Below are positions 1 through 12,344 of a DNA stretch of 64,000 nucleotides, in pieces. Location: the NCBI GenBank assembly GCA_963693305.1, contig OY855905.1, forward strand, positions 48,058,444 through 48,122,443. The letters are read 5' to 3'. Numbering within the stretch: the stretch's first letter is position 1; every line of letters begins with the position of its first letter. A model generated the notes under the pieces. That model saw only the letters and a program-made list of their open reading frames with translations. It was not told the DNA's origin and ran no database searches. Source of the stretch: Meandrina meandrites (lineage: Eukaryota; Cnidaria; Anthozoa; Scleractinia; Meandrinidae). A program made the position numbers and the translations under genes.

Positions 1-247
1 CTCGCTTTATGTATCGTGGCATATTTTTGTTGGGCGTGCAAACTCCGGTTCAACCAATCACACAACCAGCAATTTGCACGTGCCGACTAACCTTGTTTTT
101 TATTGGTTATCCACGTCAAGCGAAGTGGGCACACCCAGGCTGGTGTTTACAAGGGACTTGTCCCGGAGACTTTGGGGACTTGTCCCATCTTGTGTTGAGA
201 TATCAGTAACAATCGATATGAAGTTCTCACGATCTAGTTATACAATT
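1..247. other. Stretch without recognisable gene
   Basis: No splice-bounded exon, RNA gene or repeat structure was recognised here. A short open frame at 9-209 has no coding-like features and is treated as chance. Confidence 0.4.
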
Positions 248-368
248 TAGACTACGAGCAGTCTCTATTTCTTTTCGCTCGCTTCGCCTCGTCCCCAATT
301 TTTTCGTAGTCCTTTTTTTCGCTTCACGCTCGACGTACTGCGAAAAAATAGGGAATGCTCGCAGTCTA
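248..368. repeat. Short foldback MITE
   Basis: The ends are inverted repeats: TAGACTACGAGCAGTCTC on the left and an imperfect complement of it on the right (tagactGCGAGCATtccc when reversed). The middle is low complexity. There is no coding capacity. The structure fits a non-autonomous inverted-repeat element. Confidence 0.6.
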
Positions 369-421
369 ACAGTGTCTAGTACAATTGGCCGCGTTTTGAA
401 TATTTTTTCACCACCATTAAA

Positions 422-1215
422 TGTGAAACTTTTCGTTTTAATTCCTTAAGCTACTCTATTTAGATTTTAACTGATGCATTTTTTTGAGTCACTTGAAGTT
501 GCGAAAATATTGTGACTCGAAATAAAAATAAAACGAAACCGGGCACTGTTTCATTATCACGAGACTTTCACAAGCGGAACAAGGAGTTACGTTACTTTCT
601 AATTCCAGCATAAAAAACCCGTCAGTTCAAATGATACAGGGCAACTATGAAGAACAATTTCACACTGAATAAAACAACCTATATTTAAAACCTTGCAACG
701 CAGCTCAGCGATACTTATTCAGTTTCTGTTGCTTATTCATTCCAGATCCTTTTTGTTTAATGATGACTTGAAATGATATGAAACTTTGGGTTTTCAAGCA
801 GCTTTCCTTGGCGAAATGTACGAATTTGTAGAGAAGGGAATGAGCCACGAGTTATTTCTATGACAGTGAACTGGCACAAATACCGCTTCTTATACTTACG
901 AAGAAATATTTAAAAAAAACTGGCCGTCGATTGTAACCCTTGAAGACTTTCGCTTCTGTATTCTTTCGCTCGCCTTTGAAGACAGACTCCCAAAGGGCTA
1001 AATGTTCGATTAAATTTTGACTTGGCATATTTCTGTGGAGTGTACAATTTTGAAAACTTCGTTTTTCCGTTTTTATTCGTTAAGCTTCTCTGATTAGGTC
1101 TTGATGTATCTCGATGCGTCATTTGAAGTTGCGAAAATATCATGACTCAAAAAAAGGAAAACGAAACCGGGCACTGTTTCATTATCACGCGACTTTCACA
1201 AGCGGAACTGGGAGT
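422..1215. repeat. Diverged direct duplication (two copies)
   Basis: Bases about 422-600 recur in the same orientation at about 1037-1215. Both contain the string GAAGTTGCGAAAATAT, then CGGGCACTGTTTCATTATCA and a nearly identical GACTTTCACAAGCGGAAC. The copies differ by substitutions and small indels, so the duplication is old. A 77-residue frame on the minus strand of the second copy looks like chance. Confidence 0.7.
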
Positions 1216-1647
1216 GTTGTTAGGTTAGTTTCTATTCCGGCATAAAAACAATTCTCGCATGTGGTGCCTTATGCATCAGTCAATTCCAGCAGTGCCCATC
1301 CTCCCCGGGCAACCGGGGGAGGGGTATTTGCATTTTTAGTGCGGCCCGGGGACTGGGCATTTGCACACCCCGGGGCAACCCCCGGGCATTTGACACGTGG
1401 TTTGCGAAAGTGCCATAATGGAAGATTTCATCGGTAAGGACATACAGTTTGTGGAAGATTGGTTAGTTCGTCACGGCTTAGATAAGCTGGTCGACGTTTT
1501 TAAAGGTATTCTAGATATTCTTCATTCATTTTAGCCTATTAAATAAAGGCAACGACTTCAGCGAAAACAACCAACGTGGTGATTTTGACTATTTACTCAT
1601 TACGCATTCAATGAAGATGAAACTCGAACTGAAGTGCACATTTTTGT

Positions 1648-1830
1648 TAGCCTGCGAGCAGGCTCTCAAAGAAATCGGCGAGCGAAGCGAGCCTAGAAGG
1701 GCCTGAGGGAGAATTAAAATCCCCCTCAGTCTCCCTCTCTCCCCGCCTTTTCCCCTTCCCCCACCCCCACCTTTCTCTTACCGCTTTCTTTTCGCCCCAT
1801 CCTTGACCGGAGAGCCTGTTCACAGGCTAA
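1648..1830. repeat. MITE with GCCTGCGAGCAGGC end
   Basis: The segment runs from TTAGCCTGCGAGCAGGCTCTC to GAGAGCCTGTTCACAGGCTAA, an imperfect terminal inverted repeat. The interior is pyrimidine-rich and non-coding. A related end is seen near 44729 inside a GATM intron. Confidence 0.6.
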
Positions 1831-1893
1831 TTTTTGTGGATGGAAGGATCCAGGACGAGTCCCTTGCTTTGTTACCTCTTGTTGCCACTTTTA

Positions 1894-1987
1894 GGGCGCG
1901 TTCGTTTGGGAATATTCTGGAATAAGAACGCTAACTTGCATTATTCCAATTATTCTTATTCCGGATTGATCCCAAACGAACGTGCCC
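1894..1987. repeat. 94-bp MITE, TTA target duplication
   Basis: The ends are GGGCGCGTTCGTTTGGGA and TCCCAAACGAACGTGCCC, near-perfect inverted repeats, flanked by TTA on both sides. A second member of the same family lies at 63218-63390. Confidence 0.8.
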
Positions 1988-2562
1988 TTAAACTTAAATA
2001 TCTACATTTGTTTCTTTACTTATTGATTTAACGAACTGTTTAATAAAGGATTGAAAAAAGTTATTTGATTTGTACAAACAATCACAATTGTTTATTAAAT
2101 ATTAAACATGTTTAGATGGATTGTCTTAAAGGAGAACGGAAGACCAGAATTCATATTTTATATAACCACTGGAAATCATAGAAATAGCTTAGATTTGTAG
2201 AAAACAACAAGTAAAAGTGAATTTTTCCTACTACAATTGACGAAAATGGTTAAAACTTGTAGTCTTTTTTCGCAATTGAACGTCCGCCATTTTGAACGTA
2301 TTGTCTTCCGGTTACTTCCAAAAGAGGAATGTCAGCTCACGTGTTTTTACGTCACTGCGCACTTGCAAATTTCTTCAGTTCAATGTTTTGTGCACTTCTG
2401 TGCATTTCGTGTTGTCTAACCAAATCTTTCGTTTTGACAACTGTAGCAAACTTACATTACGGCTAAGTTTAAGTCTTATTCATTTGAACCGATGGGAAAA
2501 AGCTTAGGATTCGAAGAAGACGTTGTTGAACGTGGAGATCAGCGAGACGAGGAGGCGAAAAT

Positions 2563-2661
2563 ATGTCGTGGGCGTGCGAGTGTGATATTTGTGTTAACTT
2601 GGAAGGCGCACACGAAAGACAATGTTTATGCTGCCAGGAGATAAAGGAATCCACGAATTAA
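2563..2661 (+). other. Possible cysteine-rich exon or fragment
   Basis: A short frame from an ATG contains closely spaced cysteines ending in a C-L-C-C-Q-E run. This resembles the cysteine cluster of the P2X7 intracellular-domain family, which is amplified in cnidarian genomes. The frame is only 32 residues with no partner exons identified, so it is a weak candidate for a gene fragment. Chance is not excluded. Confidence 0.2.
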
Positions 2662-4045
2662 ATTTCAGGTGAATAGTAATTTTGTATTCAGAAGATGATA
2701 TTTGTATTTGAAAGCTAATAAACAGCCCTACTTTCGGTGAGAAGAAACTGTTGTTTGATGTGTTTTGTTGTCACGAGTTTTTGCCACGAGCATTTGAGAA
2801 AGCGTTCGTGGCTCAATTGGCTGCGAAATAACCTGCTTACCGGTATATTAATTTCTCTAAGATGTACGTGCTAAGATGTACGTGTTAATTTCGCTAAGAT
2901 GTACGTGCTCTAAGCACCCTAGCAATCAAATGATCGGCTTAGAAAGGTTTTTGACGGGAACTATCTTTAATTTCACGGCTGTCAGACTAATAATATTTTT
3001 TAGATTCCTGAACTCGGTAAATCCTCCAACATAATACTTATTCACAAGGAATAGCTGATCGATTTGTACCATGTTCCATTCAAGCTATAAATTATTTCAT
3101 GCAAACGTTTCATGCTACAAATGGAAACTGAGCAACTTTAATAGAATATTATACCCACTGGAGACAGTGTCATAAACATATATGTCGATTTTACTTTTTA
3201 ATTTACCTTCGCTTTCGCTTCTCTGACATTCGCTTTCAAGCTAATCCTTCTGCATACACTACTTTAACGTGGAAATATGGTCGGTACAGTAACTTTCTTT
3301 AACTCTTGTGTATGTTTTTTCGGATCCAAAGTTCGAGGCAGGGATCACTTTTAAGAAATTCTCTTCAAGGTTATCTGAACAATCATGACATTGACCTGAT
3401 TGACTTAATTCGCGCCAGTAATTCATTGAGCAACGCTCCATTTGCCAGAGGTAATCGATGAAAGCTTCTGCTTCTTTATTGTATTTGGGCGTTTTTTTAC
3501 AACATCATAGAAGTGCACATTGAACTGTAATTTTTGTCGTCCGAGCTTGAAAATTCTATTGCGCAGTGACGTCATGCTTTGCAGCCGAGCCTTCAATATG
3601 GCGGACAAAATTGCGGACGTTCAAATTGCCCTGACGAGCACCTTTTTGCTGTCATAATCGGGTTAAAACGTAAGTACAATTCCAAATACCTTAATATTTG
3701 CTTAACACACATCACATACTTTCATTTAAACTAGTTTAAAAAATTCGCATTTTTGTCTTCCGTTCTCCTTTAAGCATTATTACCAAATATTCAGGATTAA
3801 AAAACGTCAACTGTTCAAAACAAAATAAAAAGAAACAGAATCACACTTGAAATCTCGCCCTTGCATTTATAAACTACTGTGTTGATAGACGAACGATCCC
3901 GATCTCCGTCCCCACCCCAGGGCATTGGGCAGGCTCATATGTCCCCACCCCAGGGAATTTACCATTTTTTTAAAAAAAATGCAATTGCCCGGGGGTTAGC
4001 CCGGGGGGGGGGGGATGCGCACTGCTGGAATTGACTGATGCATTA

Positions 4046-4888
4046 TTCCAAACCTCATGATACATGACAGCTACGAACAACAATTTGACACTGAATAAAA
4101 TTAAACAATCTATCGCAAGCACTCTTGACTTTCGGCCATTTTAACTTTAGTAGAAATAAAAAGCACATGACAAGACAACAGTCTGTTGGATCAGATCTGC
4201 TCTTGTCACGCAATAGTTACGTGGTATTATTACTTACAACATGAACGATGCAATGAACAGACACCGAAGCAAACCTTAAAGACCCTATCACAACAGAAAG
4301 AGACATTATTATAGTTTTGCCTTATTCAAGATTGCTAAAAGCTGTCACACGTCAGTTATTGCTGATCACATTACTTCAACGGGCCACAATATTAAATGGG
4401 ATAATTTTGACATTTTAGCAACCGGTCGGTCAGGTATACATTGTAAAATTAAGGAGACATTGTTGATTCGTGATTGAAAGTCAGCCTTGAATAAAATCGT
4501 TGGCAGTGAGAAACGTTTTCTTTTTTACTAGCCTTGTATATATGTATATTTTTCCCGCAGATTTCAGGCTAAATCTGTTTGTTATTAATTACTATTATCA
4601 TTGTTATTGTTCCACATTAGGTACCAGACTTTTACTTCAAGTTTAAATTTAATTGTACTCTAGCAAACGGTCACTTAGCTTTTGATGATGTATGTTGTAG
4701 CATAGAAAACGTCAAAATCAAAGGGGTTTTTTTCCGACATGCGTTATCTTGTCATGTCTGTCATGCACCGCAGTGTGTTTTTCATCTCTACAAATACAAC
4801 CTATATTTTTAAGAGCCTTGCAAGACTTGATACTTCTGTGATACTTCTGTTTCTGGTGCTCATTTAATAATTTATGACAGAAAGCAAA
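4046..4888. other. Stretch without recognisable gene
   Basis: AT-rich sequence with no exon, RNA gene or clear repeat boundary seen. Confidence 0.4.
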
Positions 4889-5394
4889 TCATCGATTATT
4901 ATGGCCTCTCTTATGAGCCACGTTGACAGGGCTGGCCTGGTTACCGAGACCTCCCCTTACTCTCATTTCCTTTGTAAAAGTTTCGGTGTTCCTGTGAGAA
5001 GGCGAGTCAGTCGGGTTTCCGAGATCTTCAGTGACAACCAGGATGAAAATTAAATTTTCCCTTATGAACACTCCAGCCGGGTTACCGAGACGAAACTTTT
5101 TTGACAAAATAGCTTTGCTTTCGCAACAGAACGGCCAAAATGGCATAATTTTGCCTTGTATGTTCCATTTCAGAAGTATATGCGAAGCAACGTTATTAGT
5201 AAGAGTCACATTGTAATAACAGGACAAATCCAGTCTCGAAGACTCGTTAGACATGTCGTAGGATGAATCCCACAGTGCTCAGGACACTTTACGAAACGTT
5301 TCACAGTGAAGCGATATGGGGATATAATGAATAAAGAATGACAGCAAAAAAAGGAGAAACCATACTTTTGCCGAAATACGATTGTATACGCCAT
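4889..5394. repeat. Partial relative of the 37.9-38.6 kb MITE
   Basis: Phrases such as GGTTACCGAGACC, CAGCCGGGTTACCGAGACG and TGCCATTTTGGCCGTT-type sequence recur in the element at 37891-38561. The 121-residue minus-strand frame here is a by-product of that repeat, not a gene. Confidence 0.5.
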
Positions 5395-7648
5395 TTCGAC
5401 CTTTCTTTGATGCTTTGTTGTAAGTTACATGTGACTTTCATATCGCATAAGTTTACATATACTGCAAAATGAATATTTTCATTGAAGTCACTTATCTGAC
5501 TAATGCTGCTCCAAAATATTTCAGTGCTGCTTTTTTTCTGGACATGTACTTACTTTGTTAGATGATGCAAAAACCTGCTGTATATTTTGGTCTTGCTTTC
5601 TAAAGCAGGGGGGATTCAACTGTTGCTATTTACGTTCAAACAAATGTTGTTTCCCTTAAGGATGACTAACTTTTTGCAATCAATAAGCCATGTAGATAAC
5701 AATATAATTAAATCACAGAAGAAAATGACAAAAAGGTATTTCTTTATTCTCAGGGAAAAACTAGCCATTTTGTCATCATGTAACACGCGTCGTCCCCACG
5801 CCCCGGTCCCAAAGTCTCCGGTCACAGCCCCAAAATAGTGCATTTGCCCAGCAGCTTTTCTTGTCTGTTCCTTGTCATGATAATCCGTGTAGTTTTCAAG
5901 AACTAATTTTTCTTCGTTTCAATCTTAACACGAAATAAAAGATTAATTATAAAAAGACAGGGTAGCTTCAGTAAAAACTGTTATTATGAAGGAAATGAAG
6001 TAATACTAAATTCAAGCTTTCTAGAACAATTTACGACCCGGCATTTACACCAACGCATCAGCGAACACAAATATCCAGCAATCAGAGGTCCCCTAGAGGA
6101 CCATGGACTACCAAAGTCTGCTTTAGAGGGCAAACTATATTTTTGAAGAAATGTGGATCAAAGTTTGATTGTTTGGTTTTCAAAATGCCAAACTCTTTAC
6201 ATGACTCTTTTGAATGCAAATATATAGCACACCTTTTCTTATGCGTAATTTACGAAAGATCTTGTACCTTCCATCCCTGAAAGACTGTCTGCTATCACTT
6301 AAATATGAATTCACATATCTTAATATCGGGTAATACATTACCTGCTATTTTACCAGAGCATTGTATCGTAATCTGTGATGATATGTATGAAGTCCTCGAA
6401 GAGGTTTATCTTTTCGGTAGGTGGTTAGCCTACGTACATCTGTTTTTGAGGGGAGGGGGCAGATGTACACATTCCACTCTCGTAAGCAACCACTTCCATT
6501 ACAGTCACTGTTTACGAATACCCGAGCCTGTCACTTACGACAACTTTGACTGTATTATAATCAGACACAAAAAACTTTGACTGAATAAGCGAGGTACAAA
6601 CCTTGAGTCAGACAAATTTATTTTAGCACTGATTTATAAACTCCGCAGAAGTTTTTACATTTCACTGAAATCGACCATTTAAGTGACAGCATAATAATTG
6701 AACACTTTCTTCTCTTGAGGACTTTCTTATGGCGATGTGCCGCCGACATCAAGTTGCGAAACGTTCACCGATTAATGACAGTTTCCTTCCCTGCTTTGCT
6801 ACGGGCACGTTAGGTTTTCGCCTGTTTGATAAAACCAATAAAATAACAAAAATGTTTTAGCATAAATTGGAGTAAAGCTTTTATCCTGTTTAACTCACTT
6901 TTTTTATTATATTGCATTCAGAAATTAGCGTTTACAAAATAGCATTCTGATACAGATTATAGAAAAAAATAATTGTTCCGAAAAAGTATTTGTGGAACTG
7001 TATTATACATTGCCCAGATTCATTCTTTTATGGTAGTTTCTCTGCTCGGCTTTGGCCCACCTTTTCAAAAGTGACGCCCTTGGCATCAAAGAGCATCTTC
7101 TTATGTTTCTAATGTTTCATCCTGCGCTTGTGCTCAAGGTAAATACTCTACCATTGTTCAAACATGCTCTTTCGCAGTGTCACGGCTGTTCCGCACACCC
7201 AAATAATAATACCTATTTTCTAAACAAAAAAAATGTTGCGGGGGGGGGAGGGGTCATTAGTTAGCATGAACTTGAGGGTGAGGGTTGCTTGTCAATTTTT
7301 GACCCAAGAAATGGGGGCTTAAGTACATTTCTTCTTTAATATTAATTTTCCCCACCCCACCCATTCTTTACAACAATGACTGGTCCCTTACTGGCTTTAT
7401 CCGTGCTGTGAAGTCGTTTTGATGTTTTAAAGTAATTAATTTTACATCATGTACATTGAATTATAAATTAACGCTGAAATTTCGCCCCAAAATTAAGGAG
7501 TAAGCTTACACTTATGATATTATATTAAAAATTTTTCAGATAAGTGCCAAAATTGTATTTTGCGATGCAAACCACTTTGTAATTAGTGACAAGAACAAAC
7601 GTTGAAGGCGGTAGGCGGTTCTAGGTATTAAACGCATGCGCAACTTAC
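5395..7648. other. Stretch without confirmed gene
   Basis: AT-rich DNA. Three short frames (5587-5838 plus, 5616-5843 minus, 6305-6580 plus) lack protein-like composition or splice context. A frame running to a stop near 7012 on the minus strand could be the last exon of the neighbouring coiled-coil gene. Its putative acceptor lacks a pyrimidine tract, so it is not called. Confidence 0.3.
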
Positions 7649-10600
7649 ATGAAGCCGGTGCTGTTTTCTTGGTCGACTCTTCTGCTCCGGATTTCTCGCA
7701 ACATGTTCTTCCGACAATTCATCAATTTTAATCGATTCATTCTCTGTTTAACATCTTGAGCCTGTGTGAAAGGTAAAGGTAAAGTCTGCATACGAGCCTA
7801 GTGACCCATCAGGCCGGAGCTTATCCCGGTTTCCGTAGCATGAAGCGACTCGGAGTATTTCTACTCCCCCCTGGATGGGATGCTAGTCCATCGCAGGGTT
7901 ACACCCAGCAGTAAATTCGCTGGTACCCATTAAGATAGCAAAAACATCAAAAAACCTTTAAAAGCTTATCTTCAGCATCCAAAAACCAGCGACAGCGGAG
8001 GAATTAGCCACTGTTAGCGAAAAGTCTACGCCGAAGTGAGTAGCCATTTTAATGCATTTTGTGTTTTTTAGAGCTCTCGCAAATATTTTGAATGAATAAT
8101 AAAACAATTATTGAATTCGGCTTTCCTATGATATGAAGAATTATGAAATTATGCAGATCGCGGCGGGTGTTATCCGCCGAAGCCGAACCAGCCTCATCCA
8201 ATAATCGCTAATTATTATTTTATTATCATTATTATTATTATTATTATTATTATTGTTATTATTATTATTATTATTATTTTATCAGTGTTTCGCAGACCAA
8301 TTGCTTGCTTCAGCCTCCAGGTTCTGTAAATATTTAATCTGCTCGCCACTGACACAACACTTACCTTTGATATGGTGAAGACATCCAGTAACTGCTTTTG
8401 AACATCAATTAACATGTCGATTGCCTTAGTTTTTGCCTCGTCGCCGTCAGCAATTTCACTCTTGCTTTCCATGATCCTCCGGGCCTTTTCATGGGCTTCT
8501 TGTACGGACACTTCCTTCTGGAGGGACTTTCGTATCAGCTCCTCCTGCATACGAACCTTGTTGTCTTCTTGGTGTTGCTTAATTTCAGTTTTCTTGAGTT
8601 TCTTTTCTCTCTTTAAATAATAAATATTAGACCAAATTAAAGAATTGAAAGAAAACATTTTTAACTGTTTGATCACATCTATTCGCAGCTTATATAATTT
8701 TGCTTTATTTTTGTTCAATTGGTTCTTTGTTGTTGCAGGTTAAGGTCATTCCCCCAAAAAAGAACTGAACATAGATTTTCAGCCAACCTTTGCCTACTAC
8801 AACCTTTGCCTTTGCCTACCTAGCCTGCGAATACAGCCGTCTCTCATTCGCTCCCGCTGGGAGCGAATGAGAGGCGGCTGTATTCGCAGGCTAGGGGTCA
8901 CCATATTCCTTTAGGAGCAGGAAGACTTTGTATATACCACATAAAACCTTAATAACTGGCAAAGTACGCGTTTCCGGTGATTATTTACTTTTTGAACATA
9001 GTAATTGATCCGGTATTCATTTTATGGAAAGAATTTGATCGCTATACCCAAAATACGAGAAAAAATTGATAGGTTACCATTCTCGTTTACGGAAAAGCGA
9101 CGATTTATTTCTCTCGCGGGTAAATCGCATAGAAAAACGCCATTTTGTTTATGTGCGCGCGCAAATTACGCGTAAAATTCTGTGCAGTAAGGATGCGCAA
9201 TGCAATACAGGGCAATGACCTTAAATAGAAGTTTTTTGATTGTTTACAGAAAATTGGATGAAGCTTTCCACTCGGCTACTTTTCTTTAACAAACCTTGAG
9301 CTTGGAGAATATTTTCAGCAGCTGTTCTTGAACTTCTAAGAGTGCATCCGTTGAGCCTAGCCGTTCGTTCATATGTTCTTGATATAGTTCAAACCTTCTC
9401 ATTCTCTCTTGTTCTATGATATCTTTCTCGTTTTTTAATGGTCTTCGTCGTATTTCTTGTAACATCATCTCCTTTAAATCCTCGGTTTTCTCGCGTTCAC
9501 TTTCTTCTTTGGCCGCTTTAACATCCTGGAAGGGAAGAATGATAGACTGAGAAAACGCATTTATTGACGAGTCAATCAGCTAACAATGTAGCCCTACCTG
9601 ACGAACACTTCCTGAACAGCCTCCGATATGTTCTTTGTATAATTTAGCCCATTATAATAATAGAATAATTACGTTGTTTTGTCAGGGTGACCGCATGCGA
9701 CCATTCCAAAAAACCTTATGAGTCAATCAACAAAAACAAACAAAAAATTGAATTTCAGCTGAAAAAATGTGTTCGTTGTGCGGAAAAAAGGTCGATAGGA
9801 GCCAGAATTCCAGTTTCTATTCCATTTAATGTTTTCGTTCCGGTTGCTTTGTGTGGTGAAAACACAAATGGCTAATTTCCCCACTGTAGTTAGCAGTAAT
9901 GTCCTTACCCGCATCATTTTGAACGCATTTTTTAAATCAGCATGTACATGGCTTAATTTATCGTTGGTTTCTGCCATGGCAATTCCTTCCTCACTCATCG
10001 TCTCTGTTAACATTTGCATCTCTTTGATCCTTCTTTCTCTTTCTGCTTCGAATTCTTGTCGAGCTTTTCGCCGCGCCATATTTCTTAATAATTCTTCCTG
10101 CATCGTGTTCTTTGTCGTTTCTACAGTTCGTCGCTGGCGTTCACAGTCCATCTCAAAGTTTGCCTGAAAGATTTGAACAACGACTGAATTACTGACTACT
10201 CAGTTAATGCATTGTGCGGCCGGTGCTTCAGTAACCCCCTCCCCTCTCCCCCACCTGCACCACCCACCCTCACACAAGCTCTCGAAGTCCGCCTGTTGTG
10301 AACCGATGGCTCAAAAGGATGTGAATTTTTGGAAAGAAATGACTGAAACAGTAGTGCCCGTGCTCCAAGCCGCTAACTGGTGTACATGCAGTTTGAATCA
10401 AACACTTCGTTCAATAAGCCAACACAATGAAAGCTTTGAATATTGTGGCACCTAAGGCCCAGTTTAGACGTCGTGCTTCTGCCGTGCCGAACTTAATCGT
10501 AATAGGTTCGACTGAAGCACGGCACAAACACGACTCTGATCCAGACGTCGTGCCAAATTCAGGACTTACTGAAGTCACGTAACAATTAGTCAGCGTTGAT

Positions 10601-12344
10601 CAAACTGAAATGGCGCCGTAACTGCCCCCGTCAAAATACATTTAATATAATTTATGAATTTTGTTTGGCACGGCAGAATCGCGACGTTTGAATCACTGCC
10701 GTGCCAGAGTCGCGTAGCACGGCAGAGCTTGTCGAACTTAATTGCTTTGCCGAACTTAATTTTAAGTTTGATTCAGACGTCGTACTTCTGCCGTGCTTTT
10801 GTCGAACGTAATTCCTGAATTTAGTTCGGTACGGCAGAAGCACGACGTCTGAACTGGGCCTTAAGTGTTTACATGCATCGTCTTTGTCGACAAGGATAAC
10901 ATGAATACAAGAATTGTCTTTCATCGAAGAAGTCTGGACTTTGCCGTTAAGATTTGCATGACGTTCTCTTTATCAAAACTTCCAGAAATATTTATTTATT
11001 TATTTAAGTTCGCTTTTAGCTTCCGGCTTTCTCATCGAATTGCCTTCAAAATGCGCTAAGAGAAGCTAAGTTTTCGAAATTGTTTCAGGATAAGGATACC
11101 CCCGAATACTCATACAAGCTCGCGCCTCGCCGTTCTGACGCAACTCCCCGCACCCCATCCCCCCTTTCAAAACCAGCGGCTACGGGCTTGATTTTAGTTT
11201 TGACACTACAAAACTTTGGAGGGAAATATGAAAAGCAAAGTATCTTATCAACACAACTTACATCATGAATGGCAAATAGATGCAGAAGCTCCTGGTGAAC
11301 ATTTGATAGCTGGCCACTTTGAACAGAGATGTCAAGCTCAGTTTCTTCTACATCAGCAGAGAAAGGTATTGACATTCGCCGAGTTCTTTCGCATTCTTCT
11401 GCCTGGTTTACTAAGTTAATAGTTTCCTTTATGTCAGAGCCTTCGAGGTTTAGCGTTTTCCTTGAAAGTGTAATCTCGTCTGCCAACCAATGCTCGTGTT
11501 CACTCTTCAACTTTGCCACGTTCTGTAAAAGCAGCGGTTAATATTGCTACTTTTTTTTTCTTTTTTTTTTACAGACATTATTAATTTATAATCACAGTAC
11601 CTAACTTACAATCTTTTTACAAAACATTACTGACATACAAACTACAATACTCTACTTACTATAAACTTATATTATACATACAATCCTAATACTACGAGAT
11701 ACTTACAGGAAGCTATTTACAATACATTTAGAGTTACTGGCAGCAGTTAGAAAAATAGAAAACAGAAGAGAGGAGAAAAAGTGGAACGTTAATTTTAAAT
11801 TTCAACATTTAGCTTAAACTCGGTCTCTAGCAATGGTCGAAAGTAAGAGGTTTGCTTCTGCTATCACTACTGGTAGGGTCACGCTAGGTTAACAAACAAA
11901 TATTTAATTCTTTAGAAGTGGTCAACTTTGCCACGTTCTGTAAAAGCAGCGGTTAATATTGCTACTTGGTGGACAGTGAAATAAATACAAAATAGTTATT
12001 TTTTCGTGTGTTTGTTGTGTTGTTTGTTTTTCTCTCCATTTGTGAGCCGCTGAAAAGTCATGAAGTTATTCTTCACTGCGAGCGGTAATTGTACACAACA
12101 GTATGATTCTGATACAGATACTTTTGAGTGAATTCCAAATGTGTAATTTTACCACTTTCAATTCACTGCTCCTAGCTTTTAAGCTTACCGTGTGCCGCCC
12201 ACAGTGTCTTCTTAGCATGCTTCTAACTCCCATAATCTCCTTTTCAATTTGTTCGGGGTCAAAATCTATATCGCTATCATCTTCACTTTCACTCTCGCTT
12301 TCTTGTTGAATTGGCGGTTCACTTGCCTCGGCACCCTCGCTCAT
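7649..12344 (-). CDS. Exon-repeat coiled-coil protein, unknown
   Basis: A minus-strand gene was assembled from GT-AG exons: 12344-12189, 11522-11262, 10163-9909, 9525-9295, 8610-8365 and 7761-7649. The first five exons are multiples of three and all those junctions are phase 0. The last listed exon leaves phase 2, so the 3' end is missing. Exon 1 (52 residues) is acidic, with an E/S/D run. The following exons encode about 77-87 residues each, charged and helical. Most contain an M-x-x-E-[LI]-x-R core, and four end in L-x-x-V-x-x-x-L-x-x-x-F, so they look like duplicated modules. There are no signal peptide or membrane segments. An in-frame upstream ATG at 12476 is an alternative start. I do not recognise the family; a cytoskeletal or ciliary coiled-coil role is only a guess from composition. 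Confidence 0.65.
7775..7935 (-). repeat. SINE 3' part, reverse orientation
   Basis: The segment contains AAAGTCTGCATACGAGCCTA, GACCCATCAGGCCGGAGCTTATCCC and GGTACCCATT. The same landmarks occur in the opposite orientation at the 3' half of the SINE at 16295-16565, so both belong to one tRNA-derived family. Confidence 0.65.
8216..8281. repeat. (ATT)n microsatellite
   Basis: Nearly uninterrupted ATT triplets. It produces the isoleucine-rich tail of a minus-strand frame that is not a protein. Confidence 0.9.
8821..8893. repeat. Perfect foldback palindrome
   Basis: TAGCCTGCGAATACAGCCG reads into CTCCCGCTGGGAG at the centre and returns as its complement, ending CGGCTGTATTCGCAGGCTA. The arms are about 35 bp, with almost no loop. 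A longer relative with the same ends is at 40416-40542. It lies in an intron of the coiled-coil gene. Confidence 0.85.
10453..10863. repeat. 411-bp MITE
   Basis: The ends are TAAGGCCCAGTTTAGACGTC and an imperfect inverse, GACGTCTGAACTGGGCCTTA. Further inverted GACGTCGTGCTTCTGCCGTG copies lie inside. It is non-coding and lies in an intron of the coiled-coil gene. Confidence 0.85.
11553..11921 (-). mobile_element. 369-bp insertion between 46-bp direct repeats
   Basis: A 46-bp sequence at 11507-11552 is repeated exactly at 11922-11967 and brackets this insert. The insert begins with a T-rich run on the plus strand, which reads as a poly-A tail on the minus strand, so a retrotransposed sequence is likely. 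The repeated 46 bp contains the splice acceptor and first 16 bases of the exon at 11522-11262. Confidence 0.6.

Larger units (their letters stand above)
1272..4042. mobile_element. TTA-flanked DNA transposon, no transposase seen
   Basis: The left end starts TGCATCAGTCAATTCCAGCA and the right end is its exact reverse complement. Similarity continues inward through C/G-rich CCCGGGC sequence. Both ends are bordered by TTA (1269-1271 and 4043-4045), the kind of 3-bp duplication made by PIF/Harbinger-type transposases. The 2,771-bp interior holds other MITEs but no transposase-like frame, so it would depend on an enzyme encoded elsewhere. An alternative is two separate short elements that happen to lie in inverted orientation. 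Confidence 0.55.

Noticed and set aside
3597..3656. ATGGCGGACAAA start context suggesting a first exon
   Set aside because: Only 19 codons before a stop and no convincing donor; similar ATGGCGGC contexts occur by chance near 20744.
4889..5254. 121-residue minus frame
   Set aside because: Falls in a MITE-related repeat shared with 37.9-38.6 kb.
8215..8718. 167-residue minus-strand frame taken as one gene
   Set aside because: Its central part is a real exon (8610-8365), but the isoleucine tail is the ATT microsatellite beyond a GTAAGT donor and the N-terminal part is intron.
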